A stretch of DNA of 21,072 bases from a virus, in the IMG/VR virus record IMGVR_UViG_3300022916_001023, positions 1 to 21,072 of that record; one strand, given 5' to 3'. The position numbers and the translations under genes were made by a program. Positions 18,143 through 21,072 of this stretch are shown piece by piece. A model generated the notes under the pieces. That model was not told where the DNA came from. It saw only the letters and a list, made by a program, of their open reading frames with translations, and did no database searches. How positions within the stretch are numbered: the stretch's first letter is position 1; every line of letters starts with the position of its first letter.

Positions 18143-20571
18143 GGCCAGAGGTCACCACCCCCCTCGACAAACTCCGCGCCGGCCTTCCCGTGGGCCTGGA
18201 CGTGGATCTCGTAGGCCTTCGGCAGATCCCAATAGGTCCCGATGGCGGTCGCCCAGGTCGCATCGCCCTTGAAATGCACGATGTCGCCGTTCGGTTCGCG
18301 CATGTAGGGCACGAGGACGAGTGTCACGTCCCCGCCGATCTGCAACTGCCGCAGATCAACGTGGAAGGTCCGGCCGAGGGTCTCGGAAAAGGCCGCGTTC
18401 TGGTCGTAGTTTCGTTGACCGAGTGCCCCGGCGTAGCCCTGCGCCGAGAAGCATGTGTCGATCCCGCCGCCGAAGGCGTCATGCCGGATCGTGTAGTAGT
18501 GGGCGTCTCCGTTCACGTCGTCGAGCTCGCGCGTCACCGCGATTGGCGTCCCGTCCCCGCGGGCGGACTCGACTTGGAAGTAGGGCGCCGCGAAACCTTC
18601 GTCCACGCGAATGCGGACCCACCCGCGCAAGGCCGTGTGTCGGGTCAGCCACCCGGCCGCGTTCGCGCCGATGGTCCGGCCCAGGAGGATGCGGTCAGCG
18701 TTGAGGCCCACGTCGGGCGTGACGACCTCGCCCCCGCCGGGGTCGTCCACGTCCGCGATCTGAATCAGGCCCAGGCCGCCGATCTCGGTCGGGTCGTAGA
18801 CCATGCCGCGGCCTCGGCCGGCCGTGCCGGACTGGAGCATGACCCGCCGCCCGCCGGCGTGCAGATAGCGGAAGTCGGCGTCGAGGGCGCCCAGGTCGCG
18901 CGCGGTGCCCTTGAGGAATCCGTCGGCGGCGTAGATATACCGGCCGCCCGCGGCGCCCCCCGTCCGGTGGTCGAGGTACAGGCGCCCCTTGCGAGCTCGG
19001 AGCACGCCGGCGTCCAGCGAGGGCCGCACGTCCCCCGTGTTGGGCACCAGCGCATCGGCGGCGCCGGCCCCCGAGTAGAAGACCGGCGCCGTGCCGCCCA
19101 GGTCCACGAGGGCAGTCACAATCGAGCCGTCCGAGGTGGGCCCGGTGAGCTCCAGCACCTCACCACCGGCCGCGCCCTTGATCCCGGTGTCGATGCCGCC
19201 GGTGAAGTGCGGAGCGCGCACCAGAAGCCGCGCGGGCGTGGTGGCGATCTGGGCGCCGTAGCGGCCGCCGGCCCAGGTGCAGCCGTCGAGTACCACGTCT
19301 GCGCCGGCATGGTTCACCAGTAGGCCGTCAGCCCCCGCGGCGGGGACCCAGGTGCAGTTGATGAAGCGGACGCGCGCCGCGCCGGTGAGCTCCACGAGAG
19401 CAGACGTGGCCCCGCCGGTGTCCTCGAAACGGCAGTCCACGAAGGTCAGGTCGCCGCCGTTGAGCAGGAGAAGGGGGTCACCCCCCGCCGCTGCGCGGAA
19501 GGTCAGGCCGCGGAAGGTGTGCAGGGCCGCGCCGGCGTTCGTGAGTAGGGCGTTCGCGCCGGCGGTGCGCGAGAGGATGCCGCCGGCACCGCGAATGTAG
19601 CGCCGGATGGTAGAGGCCGAGAGCAGGACAGACCCAGCCGATGCGTCGATGTCCCACTGGCCAGGCGCCGCCGCCTGGGGATGAAAGACCACCCCGGCGC
19701 GGGGGTCCTGCCCCACGCCTCCCGCGAACTGCACCGTGAGCGCCAGGGCGGCCACTGGTGAGGTCAACTTGAGGTGCGCGCTGTCGGCATCGCCGGTCCC
19801 GTCCACGATGCCGATCTCGGTGCTGGCGCTGCGGACGTTCTCGGCGTAGAGCGGCGCGCGGTGCCACTTGGCCCCGCCGAGCTCCTGCACCCGGCGCATG
19901 ATGGCCCAGGCCCAGGTCTTGAGCGTGGTCAGGCCGTTCGCCAGGCGGTCGTCGTCTCGGCTGTGATCGGGAAGGGCCCAGCCGCTCGCGGTGCCCACGC
20001 CCTCGAACAGAGATTCGCGGCCGAGCACGATGTCAGTATCCACGAGATCGGCGCCCGAGTAGGCCACGCGCGCCACGCGCAGCCACCCGAAGCCGGGATC
20101 AGGGTCCACGCCGTCTCGGGTCGCGGTGAGCTCCCAATCGGCCAGGAGGCGCGTCTCGGTGGGCTGCACCCGCTCCACGCCCACGCCGGCCACGTCGGCC
20201 AGGTAGGCGCGGTTCGCGGTCTGCCCCTCGACGTAGGCGAAACGGACCCACACCGAATAGGTGCCGGCGGCCAGGCCGGCGAAGTCGTACAAGAGCGCGG
20301 CCTGTAGCCCCTCGTCGAGTAGCTGCCCGTACTCGGTCACGCCGTCGTCGCGCGTCCAGCCGCTCACCGCGGCCCCGAGTGCGACGTTGATCTGCTTCGG
20401 CTCACTCGGGCCGGTCAACGTGACCTCGAAGCCGCCCAGGACGAACTTCTCCGCGCCGCTCACCAGCCCGCGGAGAATGTCGCGGAGGGCCTCGTCGGGG
20501 AGCGCGTGTAGCGCCTCCGCGTCGGGGCGGTCGAGCCGTTGCCCGTCGAGCTTGAAAATGACTCGTCTCAT
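18139..20571 (-). CDS. Tail fibre/spike-like protein with beta-helix region
   Basis: The 810-residue product starts at ATG 20571, one base after the upstream stop. Residues 1-60 may be a virion-attachment region (R-R-V-I-F-K-L-D-G). A beta-rich section follows (60-240). The middle (about 330-500) has repeating short strands such as L-T-F-V-D-C-R-F-E and V-R-F-I-N-C-T-W, then V-V-L-D-G-C-T-W, the rung pattern of right-handed parallel beta-helices seen in tailspikes and pectate-lyase-like folds. The C-terminal 170 residues (S-A-R-G-D-G-T-P-I onward) look like a compact binding or trimerisation end. It probably binds the host surface, and may degrade polysaccharide; no catalytic residues can be named. 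No chaperone or intein-like signal was found. Confidence 0.75.
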   Translation of the reverse strand: MRRVIFKLDGQRLDRPDAEALHALPDEALRDILRGLVSGAEKFVLGGFEVTLTGPSEPKQINVALGAAVSGWTRDDGVTEYGQLLDEGLQAALLYDFAGLAAGTYSVWVRFAYVEGQTANRAYLADVAGVGVERVQPTETRLLADWELTATRDGVDPDPGFGWLRVARVAYSGADLVDTDIVLGRESLFEGVGTASGWALPDHSRDDDRLANGLTTLKTWAWAIMRRVQELGGAKWHRAPLYAENVRSASTEIGIVDGTGDADSAHLKLTSPVAALALTVQFAGGVGQDPRAGVVFHPQAAAPGQWDIDASAGSVLLSASTIRRYIRGAGGILSRTAGANALLTNAGAALHTFRGLTFRAAAGGDPLLLLNGGDLTFVDCRFEDTGGATSALVELTGAARVRFINCTWVPAAGADGLLVNHAGADVVLDGCTWAGGRYGAQIATTPARLLVRAPHFTGGIDTGIKGAAGGEVLELTGPTSDGSIVTALVDLGGTAPVFYSGAGAADALVPNTGDVRPSLDAGVLRARKGRLYLDHRTGGAAGGRYIYAADGFLKGTARDLGALDADFRYLHAGGRRVMLQSGTAGRGRGMVYDPTEIGGLGLIQIADVDDPGGGEVVTPDVGLNADRILLGRTIGANAAGWLTRHTALRGWVRIRVDEGFAAPYFQVESARGDGTPIAVTRELDDVNGDAHYYTIRHDAFGGGIDTCFSAQGYAGALGQRNYDQNAAFSETLGRTFHVDLRQLQIGGDVTLVLVPYMREPNGDIVHFKGDATWATAIGTYWDLPKAYEIHVQAHGKAGAEFVEGGGDLWP

Positions 20572-20572
20572 G

Positions 20573-21072
20573 CTACGACTCCCACACCCCGATATCGGAT
20601 TCAGCGATCACCCCGGCCACGGTGAGCGCGTCGAGGATAGCTCGAAGCGCGGACAGGCGCCCGCCCAGGTAGAGCGGATATCGCACGAGCTCGCCCACCT
20701 GCACCTCGCCCGCCATGATGGGGTCAGGGTTGCGAACGTGGACGCCGGGCAGGATCTCGGCGGTGCCGCGGCCGGTGGCGTCACCGGGCAGACCCCCGGC
20801 GCCGGCGCCGCCCTCGGGATAGGCCCACCCGTAGTCCACCACCACGTCGGGGAGGGCGCCGGGGAGCGGGGTGTCGAGGGTGACGACGGACCCCGCGAAG
20901 GTGTTGGACGTGGCGTAGTTCGTGCCCGTCCGGTGGGCGTCGGTGGCCAGCCACACCCCGAGCACCTGGCGGATCGTGTGCGTGACGGCCACCTGGCCAA
21001 CGGCGACCGGCGTCACGATCTCGGCCGGCGCGAGGTAGGCGTAGCCGAGCGGTGACGCGGCGGGCCGCGTCC
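20573..21072 (-). CDS. Virion (tail) protein, 5' end beyond the window
   Basis: The frame stays open from the right edge to TAG 20575-20573. An internal GTG at 21016 gives 147 residues, but the translation continues upstream without a stop (reading G-Y-A-Y-L-A-P-A-E-I before that codon), so the gene most likely extends beyond the window. The visible part is beta-rich, with T-H-T-I-R-Q-V-L-G-V-W and a Gly-rich loop (P-E-G-G-A-G-A-G-G), and ends in a helix with L-S-A-L-R-A-I-L-D-A-L. It lies one base upstream of the fibre gene, so a tail or baseplate role is likely. No specific family is recognised. Confidence 0.6.
   Translation of the reverse strand, partial: TRPAASPLGYAYLAPAEIVTPVAVGQVAVTHTIRQVLGVWLATDAHRTGTNYATSNTFAGSVVTLDTPLPGALPDVVVDYGWAYPEGGAGAGGLPGDATGRGTAEILPGVHVRNPDPIMAGEVQVGELVRYPLYLGGRLSALRAILDALTVAGVIAESDIGVWES

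Noticed and set aside
18190-19323. A 377-codon open frame on the plus strand
   Set aside because: It is antisense to the fibre gene and has the composition of a GC-rich shadow frame.
1-21072. CRISPR array, tRNA, rRNA, insertion sequence or integrase/attachment site
   Set aside because: No regularly spaced repeats, no cloverleaf-like sequence, no transposase or recombinase motif was found on either strand by reading.

Overview
This window looks like part of the genome of a tailed double-stranded DNA bacteriophage or prophage from a high-GC host (roughly 70% GC by eye). The evidence is a DnaC-like helicase loader beside a winged-helix initiator-like gene, a Dam-type phage adenine methyltransferase, a VRR-NUC nuclease, SbcC/SbcD homologues, a Cro-size helix-turn-helix protein at a divergent control region, a lysis cassette (CHAP-like endolysin, LLH-type holin, overlapping Rz/Rz1-like pair) and a beta-helix tail fibre-like protein. 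No integrase, large terminase, portal or capsid gene is visible, so temperate or lytic lifestyle cannot be decided. The host cannot be named; the GC content and the lipoprotein (Rz1-like) spanin suggest a Gram-negative high-GC bacterium.

Layout. (1) 1-8535, minus strand: a long, tightly packed operon that starts at a divergent promoter/operator region (8536-8619). In transcription order it holds a small membrane protein, a replication-initiator-like protein, a DnaC-like AAA+ loader, a helical protein, a cell-wall hydrolase, two Cys/His-rich proteins, a VRR-NUC nuclease and a Dam-type methyltransferase. A structured non-coding block follows (about 2550-2707). Then come an HTH protein that could be a small terminase, a small helical protein, a zinc-cluster protein, a 41-residue membrane protein and a PD-(D/E)XK-like protein. 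(2) 8620-14881, plus strand: a basic protein, the Cro-like protein, a possible annealing-type recombinase, SbcD, SbcC and two small unknown proteins. (3) 14862-17131, minus strand: the lysis cassette, probably driven by an extended -10 promoter inside a 21-bp palindrome. (4) 17243-18142, plus strand: a small membrane protein, an unusual zinc-knuckle plus response-regulator receiver protein, and a short unknown protein. (5) 18139-21072, minus strand: a large beta-helix fibre-like protein and the end of another gene that runs off the window.

Working together. The left operon would load the host helicase and process or methylate DNA, while the rightward operon supplies end-processing (SbcCD) and perhaps strand annealing. 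Thirteen adjacent gene pairs share a 4-base ATGA or GTGA stop/start overlap, so translational coupling seems to be the rule. The most interesting items are the repeat-rich block at 2550-2707 with a related site inside the initiator gene, a stem-loop ribosome-binding element shared by two start codons with a compensating base change, and the receiver-domain protein without a kinase partner.
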